This document shows, piece by piece, positions 9,197 to 16,591 of a stretch of DNA of 64,000 nucleotides (positions are counted from its first letter, which is position 1; the number at the start of each line of letters is the position of its first letter). The DNA is taken from the NCBI GenBank assembly GCA_946408355.1, contig CAMJRX010000008.1, forward strand, positions 1 to 64,000. The letters are read 5' to 3'. Source of the stretch: an uncultured Selenomonadales bacterium (GTDB lineage Bacteria; Bacillota; Negativicutes; Selenomonadales; Selenomonadaceae). The notes below the pieces were generated by a model. That model saw only the letters and a list, made by a program, of their open reading frames with translations. It did no database searches and was not told the DNA's origin. A program made the translations under genes and the position numbers.

Positions 9197-9961
9197 ATGA
9201 ATGAAATTTTAACGATAGCAGACTTGGTAGTAGCATATTGCAAGAAAAGAATAGTGCACGATATAAATTTTTCGGTTAAGTGTGGAGAAATTTTGGTAAT
9301 CGCCGGCGAATCGGGAAGCGGCAAGTCAACGATATTAAAAGCAATAGGCGGACTTTTAGGTAAGGGCGGCGCGATTATCGACGGGCAAATATTTTTCGAC
9401 GGAAAAGAAATTACCTATTTGAGCGACGGACAACGCCGAAAAATTTCCGGAGATTCGATAGGATTCATATTTCAAAATGCAGGCGCGTCATTTTGCCCGA
9501 TAAGAACGATAGGAGAACAGATATTTGAGAGCGTCCGCGCACATCGCGATTGGGATAAAAAATTTTTTGTAGAGCGGGCGGAAGATATTATGCAGAAAAT
9601 AAATCTTGCGCCGGAGGTTTTAGAAGAATATCCGTTCAGATTATCGGGCGGCATGGCGCAACGAGCAGGAATATTGGCGGCAACGATATTGGAGCCAAAA
9701 TTATTACTTGCAGACGAACCGACGAGCGCATTAGACGCAGTTACACAAGTTAGCGTTGTAAAAGAGCTGTTAAAACTTCGCGAGCGGCAAAAAATTTCAA
9801 TAATCATGGTCACTCACGACTTGAGAATCGCAAAATTTATAGCCGACAAAATCTTAATTCTAAAAAATGGAGTAACAGTAGAATTCGGAACTAAAGAGCA
9901 AATTTTTAATTATCCACAAGAAATTTATACGCAAGAATTGATTCAGGCGGCGGGATTATGA
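9197..9961 (+). CDS. NikD-like ABC transporter ATPase (peptide/nickel family)
   Basis: A 254-residue ATPase of the oligopeptide/nickel (PepT) family. Walker A GESGSGKST is near residue 38, the signature LSGGMAQRAG near 150, and Walker B LLLADEPTSALD near 175, a string typical of NikD/DppD. It should energise uptake of nickel chelates or small peptides. The matching NikE-like gene overlaps its end by four bases. No periplasmic binding protein or permease gene lies within 5 kb on either side, so the remaining subunits must be elsewhere or lost. Confidence 0.85.
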   Translation: MNEILTIADLVVAYCKKRIVHDINFSVKCGEILVIAGESGSGKSTILKAIGGLLGKGGAIIDGQIFFDGKEITYLSDGQRRKISGDSIGFIFQNAGASFCPIRTIGEQIFESVRAHRDWDKKFFVERAEDIMQKINLAPEVLEEYPFRLSGGMAQRAGILAATILEPKLLLADEPTSALDAVTQVSVVKELLKLRERQKISIIMVTHDLRIAKFIADKILILKNGVTVEFGTKEQIFNYPQEIYTQELIQAAGL

Positions 9962-10704
9962 ATATTTTGGAAGTTAAACACATAAAAAAAAGTTTTGGCA
10001 ATAAAATTGTGCTTGACGACATAAATTTTACTCTTGACGCGGGAAAATGTTTAGGGATTGTCGGTTTAAGCGGTTGTGGCAAGTCAACATTGGCGAAAAT
10101 AATTGCTAAATTGATTCCGAGCGACGCTGGACAAATTATTTTATGCGGCGAGAATATTTCAAACGCTACAGATAATAAATTTTATAAAAATATGCAAATG
10201 ATATTTCAAAATCCTGAAGATTCATTTAATCCGCGCAGGACATTAGGCACAAGCATAGCAGAACCGATAAAAAATTATTTTGGCGGCGAAAATCTGCGCG
10301 GACGAGTAGAAAATCTTTTATCGGAAGTCGGATTGCCGAAAAATTATTATGAACGTTATCCACGCGAAGTTTCTGGCGGCGAATGTCAACGAGCAGCGAT
10401 AGCACGGGCAATTTCCGTTGAGCCAAAGTTATTAATTTGCGATGAGGCAACTTCCGCGCTCGATGTGACAATTCAAGCGCAAGTCGTCGCGTTGATAAAA
10501 AAATTATGCGTGGAAAAAAATATTGCGTGTCTGTTTATAACGCACGATTTAGCACTTTTGCCGCGAATAGCCGACCGCGTAATAGTTTTGCATATGGGAA
10601 AAATCGTAGAGGAGGGCACGCCGGAAAAAATAATTCACGAGGCGCAATCGCCGTTCACAAAACAATTAATGGCGTCGAATTTCTTTGCAAAGGAGGCTTT
10701 TTAA
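9958..10704 (+). CDS. NikE-like ABC transporter ATPase (peptide/nickel family)
   Basis: A 248-residue ATPase, the second of a DppD/DppF or NikD/NikE pair. Walker A GLSGCGKST is near residue 35, the Q-loop region is QMIFQNPEDSFNPRRT, the signature VSGGECQRAA near 138, and Walker B LLICDEATSALD near 160. It overlaps the upstream ATPase by four bases. Its TAA shares bases with the ATG of the following methyltransferase (TAATG). The tight coupling implies that all three act together, possibly in metal or chelate uptake. Confidence 0.85.
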   Translation: MNILEVKHIKKSFGNKIVLDDINFTLDAGKCLGIVGLSGCGKSTLAKIIAKLIPSDAGQIILCGENISNATDNKFYKNMQMIFQNPEDSFNPRRTLGTSIAEPIKNYFGGENLRGRVENLLSEVGLPKNYYERYPREVSGGECQRAAIARAISVEPKLLICDEATSALDVTIQAQVVALIKKLCVEKNIACLFITHDLALLPRIADRVIVLHMGKIVEEGTPEKIIHEAQSPFTKQLMASNFFAKEAF

Positions 10705-11408
10705 TGGAGAAATTGAATCAACGAATCAAAAATTATTGGGACGAGCGCAGTAAAGATTTCAGCAGAGCGCGCCGCCTCGAATTGGATAGCAAAAATGCCG
10801 TCGCATGGGAAAAAATTTTTAAAAATAATTTACCCGCCGCCCAAAATTTAAAAATACTAGATGTTGGGACGGGCGCGGGATTTTTTGCGGCGATTTTGTC
10901 TAAACTTGATCACGAAGTCGTTGGGATTGACATGTCGACGAAAATGCTGGCAGAGGCGAAAAAAAATCTGCGCGAGTTGAATTTGCACGCAGATTTTAAG
11001 AAAATGAACGCTCAATCATTAAATTTTGCTGATGAAACGTTCGATGTAGTCGTCACTCGGAATTTGACGTGGACATTGCCCGATGTAAAGGCGGCTTATC
11101 GCGAATGGTTCCGCGTTTTGAAGGTTGGCGGGGTGCTGATGAATTTTGATTCGGATTTTGGCGGGAAAAATTTTGCCGAAGAAGTTTACAGCGAGGTAAA
11201 AATTACAAATGACATGCTGATTGAGTGCACGGCGATTAAAAATTCTATGAAAATCAGCAAACACCGTCGCCCGTCGTGGGACGTGGGCTTTTTGGAAGGT
11301 TTAAATTTCTCTGTGATGTTCGACGAGGATATTTCTTCGGAAGTTCAAGTAGATTCGTGTTGCGATTATGATTCGTTGCCGCTATTCGCGATTTGCGCCG
11401 TAAAATAA
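10704..11408 (+). CDS. Class I SAM-dependent methyltransferase
   Basis: A 234-residue methyltransferase. Motif I is ILDVGTGAGFFAA near residue 48. Motif II ends in GIDMSTKML, and motif post-I is in FDVVVTRNLTWTLPD. The ATG at 10704 follows GGAGGC and overlaps the stop of the NikE-like gene, so an in-frame extension from 10506 is not needed. The link to a NikDE-like ATPase pair suggests a role in making or modifying a metal ligand, as in other nickel-uptake operons. This is inference; the substrate is unknown. Confidence 0.8.
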   Translation: MEKLNQRIKNYWDERSKDFSRARRLELDSKNAVAWEKIFKNNLPAAQNLKILDVGTGAGFFAAILSKLDHEVVGIDMSTKMLAEAKKNLRELNLHADFKKMNAQSLNFADETFDVVVTRNLTWTLPDVKAAYREWFRVLKVGGVLMNFDSDFGGKNFAEEVYSEVKITNDMLIECTAIKNSMKISKHRRPSWDVGFLEGLNFSVMFDEDISSEVQVDSCCDYDSLPLFAICAVK

Positions 11409-11411
11409 TTT

Positions 11412-11828
11412 TCAATCAAAAATTTCGCATGCACTGAAGAAAATCGGAATTTCACGCGCCGCACTAGCCTCGCTGTCAGAGGCATGGACGGCATTTTTTG
11501 TTTTATCGGCGGCGTAAAGTTTACGAACGGTACCTTCGGCGGCTTCAGCAGGATTAGTTGCTCCATTAAGCTCGCGAACTTTTTTTATCACGTCGTCGCC
11601 ACTCAAAATCAAAGCCATAATCGGCGCGGATGTCATAAACTCAACCAGCGCGGGATAAAAAGGGCGTCCAATGTGCTCGACATAATGTTTAGCGGCGAGT
11701 TCGAGCGTCATTTTCATAACTTTAGCCGCGATGATTTTAAAACCGGCGTCCTCGTAGATTTTGAGAATATCGCCCGCGTGATTTTTGCCGAAAGCGTCAG
11801 GTTTAATGAGCACCAAAGTTTTTTCCAT
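11412..11828 (-). CDS. ndk: Nucleoside diphosphate kinase
   Basis: A 138-residue NDP kinase that transfers the gamma phosphate of ATP to nucleoside diphosphates through a phosphohistidine. Visible motifs are the start MEKTLVLIKPDAF, the region VEHIGRPFYPALVEFM, and the catalytic NAVHASDS with its histidine near residue 112. I chose the ATG at 11828, preceded by AAAGGAA at good spacing, rather than the six-codon extension. It converges on the methyltransferase gene with only three bases between the stops. Confidence 0.95.
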   Translation of the reverse strand: MEKTLVLIKPDAFGKNHAGDILKIYEDAGFKIIAAKVMKMTLELAAKHYVEHIGRPFYPALVEFMTSAPIMALILSGDDVIKKVRELNGATNPAEAAEGTVRKLYAADKTKNAVHASDSEASAAREIPIFFSACEIFD

Positions 11829-11892
11829 AAAAATTTTCCTTTCCACTTGTAATAAGCCGAATTATAGAAAACAATTTAAACAATGTCAAAAA

Positions 11893-12684
11893 TTAATTCA
11901 AGCCGAGATTCATACTACCGACGCGATACCCCTGCAAGTCTAAAGTCACGTAATCAAAGCCCAAATCTTTTATATGAGCAGAAATTTTTTCGTGCATTTT
12001 TATAATGCGGATAAAATCTTCGGGCAAAACTTCAATGCGCGCAATTTTACCATGAACACGCACGCGTAATTGATTAAAGCCAGCACTTAGTAAAAATTCT
12101 TCCGCCGCCTCTACCATAGCAAGTTTTTGTTCAGTAAGAATTTCGCCGTAAACGAAACGCGACGCTAAACACGCCATTGACGGCTTATTCCACGTCGGCA
12201 AGTTCATTTCTTTAGATAGCTCACGAATCTCCGATTTATAAAGTCCGACTTCACGGAGTGGACTTTTAATTTTTAGTTCGGTGATAGCTCGCATGCCTGG
12301 ACGATAATCGCTGTCGTCGTCCATATTGGAGCCTTCAACGACTGCCGCGCAATTATTTTCCTTAGCAATGCGCAAAAAGTTTTTAAACAGTTCGCGTTTG
12401 CAAAGATAGCAACGGTCAACGGGATTTTCTTTAACGCCGTCAAAATTCAAAACGTCCGCCTCGAAAATTTTTTGCCGAATATTATTATCTGCGCAGAATT
12501 TTATCGCCGCGTCGAGTTCTCTTTTCGGAATAAATTTACTTGCCGCCGTCAACGCCAAAACTTTATCGCTCAAAACTTCATAAGCAACTGCTAATAAAAA
12601 AGTTGAATCGACGCCTCCCGAAAACGCAACGGCTACATTCCTTAGCCCGCGCAGATAAGTTTTTAAATTATCCAATTTTGTCAT
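11893..12684 (-). CDS. larE: ATP-dependent sacrificial sulfur transferase LarE
   Basis: A 263-residue PP-loop enzyme. SGGVDS at 22-27 is the pyrophosphatase loop. PVDRCYLCKREL (88-99) and KPSMACLASRF (167-177) are LarE signatures. Cys172 lies close to the position of the sulfur-donor cysteine known in the Lactobacillus enzyme (Cys176). LarE builds the nickel-pincer nucleotide cofactor used by lactate racemase and relatives. I chose the ATG at 12684, nine bases after AAGGAAG. larB is 12 kb away and larC is not in the window. A NikDE-like pair lies 2 kb away. Confidence 0.9.
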   Translation of the reverse strand: MTKLDNLKTYLRGLRNVAVAFSGGVDSTFLLAVAYEVLSDKVLALTAASKFIPKRELDAAIKFCADNNIRQKIFEADVLNFDGVKENPVDRCYLCKRELFKNFLRIAKENNCAAVVEGSNMDDDSDYRPGMRAITELKIKSPLREVGLYKSEIRELSKEMNLPTWNKPSMACLASRFVYGEILTEQKLAMVEAAEEFLLSAGFNQLRVRVHGKIARIEVLPEDFIRIIKMHEKISAHIKDLGFDYVTLDLQGYRVGSMNLGLN

Positions 12685-12775
12685 GCGAATAACTTCCTTT
12701 GCGTTCAAAAAGTTTAATAATTATCACACGTTTTTAATCTAAAGACAAGTTGCCGACGCGGTGGGAAAAATTTTC

Positions 12776-12804
12776 TTGACAAAAATTTATAAAGCCGTTA
12801 TAAT
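12776..12804 (+). promoter_or_regulatory. Consensus promoter of the tRNA cluster
   Basis: TTGACA at 12776-12781 and TATAAT at 12799-12804 are separated by 17 bases, a perfect sigma-A consensus as expected for stable RNA genes. The first tRNA starts at 12836. Confidence 0.9.
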
Positions 12805-12835
12805 GCGCCTTGTGTTAGTCAAGTGGCTGATACAA

Positions 12836-12910
12836 GCGGAAGTAGCTCAGTGGTAGAGCACCACCTTGCCAAGGTGGGGGTCGCGAGTTCGAGCCTCGTT
12901 TTCCGCTCCA
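12836..12910 (+). tRNA. tRNA-Gly (GCC)
   Basis: A 75-base cloverleaf with a GCGGAAG acceptor, anticodon loop TTGCCAA between CCACC and GGTGG arms, a TTCGAGC T-loop and an encoded CCA. It is the first of five tRNAs in one transcript. The next gene is a second, diverged glycine tRNA with the same anticodon. Confidence 0.95.
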
Positions 12911-12911
12911 A

Positions 12912-12987
12912 GCGGACATAGCTCATCTGGTAGAGCGCAACCTTGCCAAGGTTGAGGTAGCGAGTTCGAGCCTCGTTGTCCGCTCCA
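12912..12987 (+). tRNA. tRNA-Gly (GCC), second copy
   Basis: A 76-base cloverleaf with a GCGGACA acceptor and anticodon loop TTGCCAA. The same GCC anticodon is held in different stems (CAACC/GGTTG). The encoded CCA ends at 12987. One base separates it from the first glycine tRNA. Confidence 0.95.
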
Positions 12988-13016
12988 ATTTTTTGATAAC
13001 AAGTTGGTTACCGGTT

Positions 13017-13093
13017 GGACCCGTAGCTCAGTTGGTTAGAGCAACCGGCTCATAACCGGTCGGTCCTAGGTTCAAGTCCTAGTGGGTCCACCA
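13017..13093 (+). tRNA. tRNA with CAT anticodon (Met or Ile2)
   Basis: A 77-base cloverleaf with acceptor GGACCCG/TGGGTCC, anticodon loop CTCATAA and an encoded CCA. A CAT anticodon can mean elongator methionine or the lysidine-modified isoleucine tRNA. The GGACC...GGTCC acceptor resembles Bacillus tRNA-Ile2, so I lean slightly to Ile2. A tRNA classifier would settle it. Confidence 0.9.
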
Positions 13094-13106
13094 ACTTATC
13101 ATAAAC

Positions 13107-13184
13107 GACTCTGTAGCTCAGCTGGATTAGAGTATTTGACTACGAATCAAAGGGTCGGGGGTTCAAGTCCCTCCAGGGTCGCCA
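13107..13184 (+). tRNA. tRNA-Arg (ACG)
   Basis: A 78-base cloverleaf with acceptor GACTCTG/CAGGGTC, anticodon loop CTACGAA between TTTGA and TCAAA, and an encoded CCA. The ACG anticodon is normally deaminated to ICG by TadA. Confidence 0.93.
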
Positions 13185-13190
13185 CAAGTC

Positions 13191-13275
13191 GGGTAGGTGG
13201 CCGAGTGGTTAAAGGCGACGGACTGTAAATCCGTTCTCACTGAGTACGATGGTTCGAATCCATCCCTGCCCACCA
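13191..13275 (+). tRNA. tRNA-Tyr (GTA)
   Basis: An 85-base cloverleaf with a long variable arm, acceptor GGGTAGG/CCTGCCC, anticodon loop CTGTAAA and an encoded CCA. It is the last tRNA of the cluster; a UUCG-capped terminator follows. Confidence 0.95.
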
Positions 13276-13285
13276 TATCGAAAAT

Positions 13286-13316
13286 CCAAGTGTCGTCTTC
13301 GGGCGGCACTTTTGCT
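13286..13316 (+). terminator. Terminator of the tRNA cluster
   Basis: Arms AAGTGTCGTC and GGCGGCACTT enclose a TTCG loop and run into TTTTGC. A diverged copy of this hairpin, with a changed loop but intact stem, recurs 179 bases downstream at about 13465-13493 as part of a tandem duplication. Confidence 0.75.
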
Positions 13317-13379
13317 TTATGTAAAAATCAATTCCTGAATGTATTACAATGCAACAAAAATCAACGGTCATCAATAGCA

Positions 13380-13499
13380 ATGAACCTTGAGCGCGAATTT
13401 TATCTACACGACGGCTTAACAGTTGCCCGCGAGCTTATCAGAAAAAATTTTCCAATCCGAAAATCCAAGTGTCGTTACAAGACGGCACTTTTGCTTTAG
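13380..13499 (+). pseudogene. Truncated duplicate of the mpg 5' end
   Basis: The ATG at 13380 opens a 39-codon frame whose first 20 residues match the mpg N-terminus (LEREFYL.DGLTVAREL). It then leaves the family where the second repeat unit begins and stops at 13497-13499. It is a by-product of the 179-base tandem duplication. It cannot encode a glycosylase, but may still be transcribed, because it carries a copy of the upstream region. Confidence 0.8.
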
Positions 13500-13558
13500 G
13501 TAGAAATCAATTCCTGAATGTGCTACAATGCAACAAAAATTAAAGGTAATCAACAGCA

Positions 13559-14134
13559 ATGAAACTTGAGCGCGAATTTTATCTACGCGACGGCTTAACA
13601 GTTGCCCGTGAGCTTATCGGGAAAAAACTTGTAACCAATCTGTCCGAAGGATTAACGAGCGGAATTATAGTTGAGACGGAAGCTTATATGGGGGCGATTG
13701 ACGCCGCCTCACATGCTTACAAGGGCAAGACTAAACGCACAAAAATTTTTTATGGCGCGGGCGGTTTCGTTTATGTCTATTTAATTTATGGAATGTATCT
13801 TTGCACGAATGTTATTGCAAATGTCGAAAACGTTCCTGAAGCCGTTTTAATTAGAGCTTTAGAGCCTGTAGACGGTGTCGAGCTTATGAAACGTCGCCGG
13901 AATAAAAATAATCTGCGCGAACTGTGCTCTGGTCCTGGCAAACTCTCTCAAGCTTTGGGCATAACGAAAAATTTTTACGGCGCGGATTTATGTGGAAACG
14001 AAATTTTTATCAAGGCAGCAGAAGAAAATTTGCTCGTTGAGGCAACTAAAAGAATCAACGTTGATTATGCGGGTGCGGCGGCGAATTATTTATGGCGATT
14101 CGTCGCGGCAGATAGTAATTTTCTTAGCGTTTAA
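13559..14134 (+). CDS. mpg: 3-methyladenine DNA glycosylase (AAG/Mpg family)
   Basis: A 191-residue base-excision repair enzyme that removes alkylated purines and hypoxanthine. Visible motifs are ARELIGKKLV near the N-terminus, the catalytic-site IIVETEAYMG (the glutamate activates water), TKIFYGAGGFVYVYLIYGMY and SGPGKLSQALGI. The length is normal for the family. The ATG at 13559 is the one preserved in both repeat units. It is the first gene after the tRNA cluster, with a YbjN-like gene 17 bases downstream. Confidence 0.93.
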   Translation: MKLEREFYLRDGLTVARELIGKKLVTNLSEGLTSGIIVETEAYMGAIDAASHAYKGKTKRTKIFYGAGGFVYVYLIYGMYLCTNVIANVENVPEAVLIRALEPVDGVELMKRRRNKNNLRELCSGPGKLSQALGITKNFYGADLCGNEIFIKAAEENLLVEATKRINVDYAGAAANYLWRFVAADSNFLSV

Positions 14135-14151
14135 CAGAGGAGGAATTTTTA

Positions 14152-14646
14152 ATGAGTAATTTAGAAAAACGCGACACAACAGCTGCGATTCGTGAGGCGG
14201 TAGAAAATTTTTTTGAGGTCGATTCAGTCAAGCACGAGCCTTTTGACGAACACAACGTTGCAAGTGCAATTTACTCCCTTGATGCTAAATTCGGGCACGC
14301 TACAGTTTTTTTCCGTGCGTACAAGGATAAACTTATCATTACTATGGTGATTCCCATAAACGCTGACGAGGCGGAGCGTTCCAAAGTTGCGGAATTTCTT
14401 CTTCGGGCGAATTACGGCTTGAGGGTTGGCTGTTTTGATTTTGATTTTAACGACGGCGAAATTTCTTACAGAGTCGCGCTTTACTGTGGCGAAGATGAAT
14501 TTATTCCGCCGACTTACGAGCAAATTGATTTCGCGGTAGTGGTTGGATTGCTGATGATTGAAAAATACGGCAATGCGCTTGTCAAAGTTATGTTCGGATT
14601 GATTGAGCCGGAAGAGGCTGTAGAAAGTGCCGAAGAAAACGATTGA
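14152..14646 (+). CDS. YbjN-like protein
   Basis: A 164-residue acidic protein with the overall pattern of the YbjN family (a type III secretion chaperone-like alpha/beta fold). It has an N-terminal helix, strands around ATVFFRAYKDKLIITMVIP, then FLLRANYGLRVGCFDFDFNDGEISYRVAL and a C-terminal helix. Function is unknown; YbjN homologues are linked to stress and motility. The start follows GGAGGAATTTTT. Its TGA overlaps the -35 box of the tmRNA promoter. Confidence 0.65.
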   Translation: MSNLEKRDTTAAIREAVENFFEVDSVKHEPFDEHNVASAIYSLDAKFGHATVFFRAYKDKLIITMVIPINADEAERSKVAEFLLRANYGLRVGCFDFDFNDGEISYRVALYCGEDEFIPPTYEQIDFAVVVGLLMIEKYGNALVKVMFGLIEPEEAVESAEEND

Positions 14647-14671
14647 CAAAAATTTTCCCGCGTGATAAACT
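14643..14671 (+). promoter_or_regulatory. tmRNA promoter
   Basis: TTGACA at 14643-14648, a 17-base spacer and TAAACT at 14666-14671 lie about 19 bases before the mature 5' end of tmRNA. The -35 box shares bases with the stop codon of the upstream YbjN-like gene. Confidence 0.8.
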
Positions 14672-14689
14672 TCAGCAACTTTAAACAAA

Positions 14690-15041
14690 GGGGATGTAAT
14701 GGTTTCGACAGGGATGAACGGGGTTCAATAAGCGAGCATCGGATCCGCAACCGATTTGACAAGCGGAAAAATAAACAATAACTGCGGATACTGAAGAGTA
14801 CGCATTGGCGGCTTAATCGCCACGTCGCCTGACTGATTCCCTTCCCGTCAGGTCAGAGTCGACGTCAGAAACGGGAATACCGCGTCTAAGAGCACTGTAG
14901 GGCGCGGGAATTTCTAAAGTGCTTGGCTTTATCAAGTTTGTCGTCGAATTTGGTAAAGCTGAAACTTTTCGGCGACTGCGCTCGGAGAAGGTTGAGCAAC
15001 GGCATTTTTGGACAGGAGTTCGATTCTCCTCATCTCCACCA
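14690..15041 (+). ncRNA. ssrA: Transfer-messenger RNA (tmRNA)
   Basis: The 5' end GGGGATGTAATGGTTTCGAC and the 3' end (GTTCGATTCTCC, then CATCTCCACCA) form the tRNA-Ala-like domain with acceptor GGGGATG/CATCTCC. The tag reading frame ends GAG TAC GCA TTG GCG GCT TAA, giving a tag ending ADTEEYALAA. tmRNA rescues stalled ribosomes with SmpB, which is not in this window. The length of 352 bases is usual. Confidence 0.97.
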
Positions 15042-15051
15042 AATGAAAAAA

Positions 15052-15088
15052 TAACAGCCCGACGGTTCAAGCCATCGGGCTTTAAATT
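15052..15088 (+). terminator. tmRNA terminator
   Basis: Arms AGCCCGACGG and CCATCGGGCT with a six-base loop are followed by TTTAAATTTTTT. It lies directly after the CCA of tmRNA. Confidence 0.85.
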
Positions 15089-15102
15089 TTTTGTTGTGAT
15101 AT

Positions 15103-15891
15103 TTAACTTGGTAACGGACGCTGATAGAAAAATGGTTTATAAGTCACATAGCCGATTTGCCGCGAATTTAAAATGGATTCGGTGCCGCCGACGAAAAGAA
15201 TCCCGCCGGGCTTGAGTGCCTTAAAAAAGTTTGCGTAAAGTTCAGCTTTAGCCTCTTCTGTAAAGTAAATGACGACGTTGCGGCAGAGGATAAGGTCGAA
15301 ATTTGTCTCGAAGCGGTCTTTTAAAAGGTTGTGGCGTTTGAAGTCGACGGGCATTTTAATTTCCGGCTTGATAGCGAATTTGCCGTCGGGCGTCTTGGTG
15401 AAATATTTTACTTTGCGGTCGGGACGCATTGATTTAATTTCGTCGGCGGTGTAAATGCCTTTCTTAGCCTTGCCTATAATTTCAATGTCCAAATCCGTCG
15501 CTAAAATTCTGTGGCGTTTGCTGGGCGTCAATTCCTTCATGATAATCGACAGGGTATAAGGTTCCGCGCCGATTGAACAGCCCGCGCTCCAAATATTAAG
15601 CGAGTCGTTGCGCTTTAAAAGGTACGGGATAACATCGTTCTCGACTTGGTCAAACTTGTCGGGGTTGCGGAAGAATTCGGAGACGTTGATTGTAAGATAC
15701 TCGATAAAGTCCGCGAATTTCTGCTTATCCTTAACCGCGTCATTAAAAAAGCTCGTGTAACTTTTAAACTGCGTCTTTTGAATGAGGTTGTTGATACGCC
15801 GGCGCATTTGCTGTTCCTTGTACAGCTGCAAATCGATACCAGTCTTTCTGTTCAGTTTTTCTTTGAAAAGTGCCCAATCCTTGTCGTCCAT
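15103..15891 (-). CDS. cheR: CheR-type protein glutamate methyltransferase
   Basis: A 262-residue chemotaxis methyltransferase. It has the N-terminal CheR helical domain (about 1-75) and a SAM-binding domain with SAGCSIGAEPYTLSI near residue 100, RILATDLDIEII near 128, FDLILCRNVVIYF near 200 and a C-terminal GGTESI. CheR methylates glutamates on methyl-accepting chemotaxis receptors. No receptor, CheA, CheB or flagellar gene lies nearby, so it is a solitary cheR here. The ATG at 15891 follows GGAGGAAGAG. Confidence 0.92.
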   Translation of the reverse strand: MDDKDWALFKEKLNRKTGIDLQLYKEQQMRRRINNLIQKTQFKSYTSFFNDAVKDKQKFADFIEYLTINVSEFFRNPDKFDQVENDVIPYLLKRNDSLNIWSAGCSIGAEPYTLSIIMKELTPSKRHRILATDLDIEIIGKAKKGIYTADEIKSMRPDRKVKYFTKTPDGKFAIKPEIKMPVDFKRHNLLKDRFETNFDLILCRNVVIYFTEEAKAELYANFFKALKPGGILFVGGTESILNSRQIGYVTYKPFFYQRPLPS

Positions 15892-15956
15892 AGCTCTTCC
15901 TCCCCAATTAATTTTTTACTTGCATTGTAGCAAAGACTAGGAATAATTTCAACCGA

Positions 15957-15985
15957 AAAAGCCGCGCCTCTCGACACGGCTTTGG
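15957..15985 (-). terminator. Terminator of tRNA-Pro
   Basis: Read on the minus strand, AGCCGTG and CGCGGCT enclose an eight-base loop and run into a T tract, directly downstream of tRNA-Pro. Confidence 0.65.
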
Positions 15986-15997
15986 AAATTTCTTTAT

Positions 15998-16074
15998 TGG
16001 TCGGAGCAACAGGATTTGAACCTGCGACCCCCTCGTCCCAAGCGAGGTGCGCTACCGGACTGCGCTATGCCCCG
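15998..16074 (-). tRNA. tRNA-Pro (TGG)
   Basis: A 77-base cloverleaf on the minus strand with a CGGGGCA acceptor, anticodon loop CTTGGGA between CCTCG and CGAGG arms, a TTCAAAT T-loop and an encoded CCA at 15998-16000. Confidence 0.95.
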
Positions 16075-16084
16075 TAAGAAAATT

Positions 16085-16579
16085 TTACAACGCTTGCGCC
16101 GCGCTGTCAAGGAGCGATTTATTCATGACAGTTAAGATAACTTCCAAATCTTTTTGCTGGATAAAATTTTTAATGGCTTGAATGGCAACTTTGAGGGCGT
16201 CGTGAGGCGGATAGCCATAAATACCGCTTGAGATTAACGGGAAGGCAACACTCGTTAAATTATTTTCGGCGGCAAGTCTTAAACTGTTCATGTAGCAGTT
16301 ACGTAAAAGATTTTCTTCGTCGAGTTGCCCGCCGCGCCAAATTGGTCCTGCTGTATGAATAATAAATTTTGCGGGTAAGTTAAAACCAGGCGTTATGACA
16401 GCCTCGCCCGTTTGAATCGGCGCAAGTTTATCGCAAGCCGATTGAAGTTCACGATAACCCGCCGCTCGGAAAATTGCTCCACAGACGCCGCCGCCCGCCA
16501 AAAGATTTGTATTCGCCGCATTAACAATCGCATCAACTTTTAACGTCGTAATATCCGCATTTAAAATTTTCAACGGCAT
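16085..16579 (-). CDS. Macro domain protein (ADP-ribose deacetylase type)
   Basis: A 164-residue macro domain. Signatures are LNADITTLKVDAIVNAANT (residues 5-23), GGGVCGAIFRAAG, GEAVITPGFNLPAKFIIHTAGP and FPLISSGIYGYP. Proteins of this YmdB-like group hydrolyse O-acetyl-ADP-ribose or remove ADP-ribose from acidic residues. It starts 12 bases after the phosphoesterase gene, behind GAGGAG, in a leftward run with rpiB and thyX. Confidence 0.92.
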   Translation of the reverse strand: MPLKILNADITTLKVDAIVNAANTNLLAGGGVCGAIFRAAGYRELQSACDKLAPIQTGEAVITPGFNLPAKFIIHTAGPIWRGGQLDEENLLRNCYMNSLRLAAENNLTSVAFPLISSGIYGYPPHDALKVAIQAIKNFIQQKDLEVILTVMNKSLLDSAAQAL

Positions 16580-16591
16580 AAAAATTCTCCT

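Larger units (their letters stand above)
13279..13636 (+). repeat. Tandem direct repeat, 2 x 179 bp, covering the mpg upstream region
   Basis: Units at 13279-13457 and 13458-13636 align at a constant 179-base offset with about 88% identity by eye. Each unit contains a hairpin (AAGTGTCG.../...CGGCACTT), the shared AATCAATTCCTGAATGT, a TACAAT -10-like box, and the first codons of the 3-methyladenine glycosylase gene. Only the second unit leads into a full gene. The stem of the hairpin is kept while its loop has changed. Confidence 0.9.

Noticed and set aside
13197-13499. 100-codon frame running through tRNA-Tyr into the first mpg repeat
   Set aside because: Its first third is tRNA sequence. 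Only the part after 13380 has meaning, as a truncated mpg duplicate.
14813-15070. 85-codon minus-strand frame and a 98-codon plus-strand frame across tmRNA
   Set aside because: The bases are accounted for by the tmRNA structure and its terminator.
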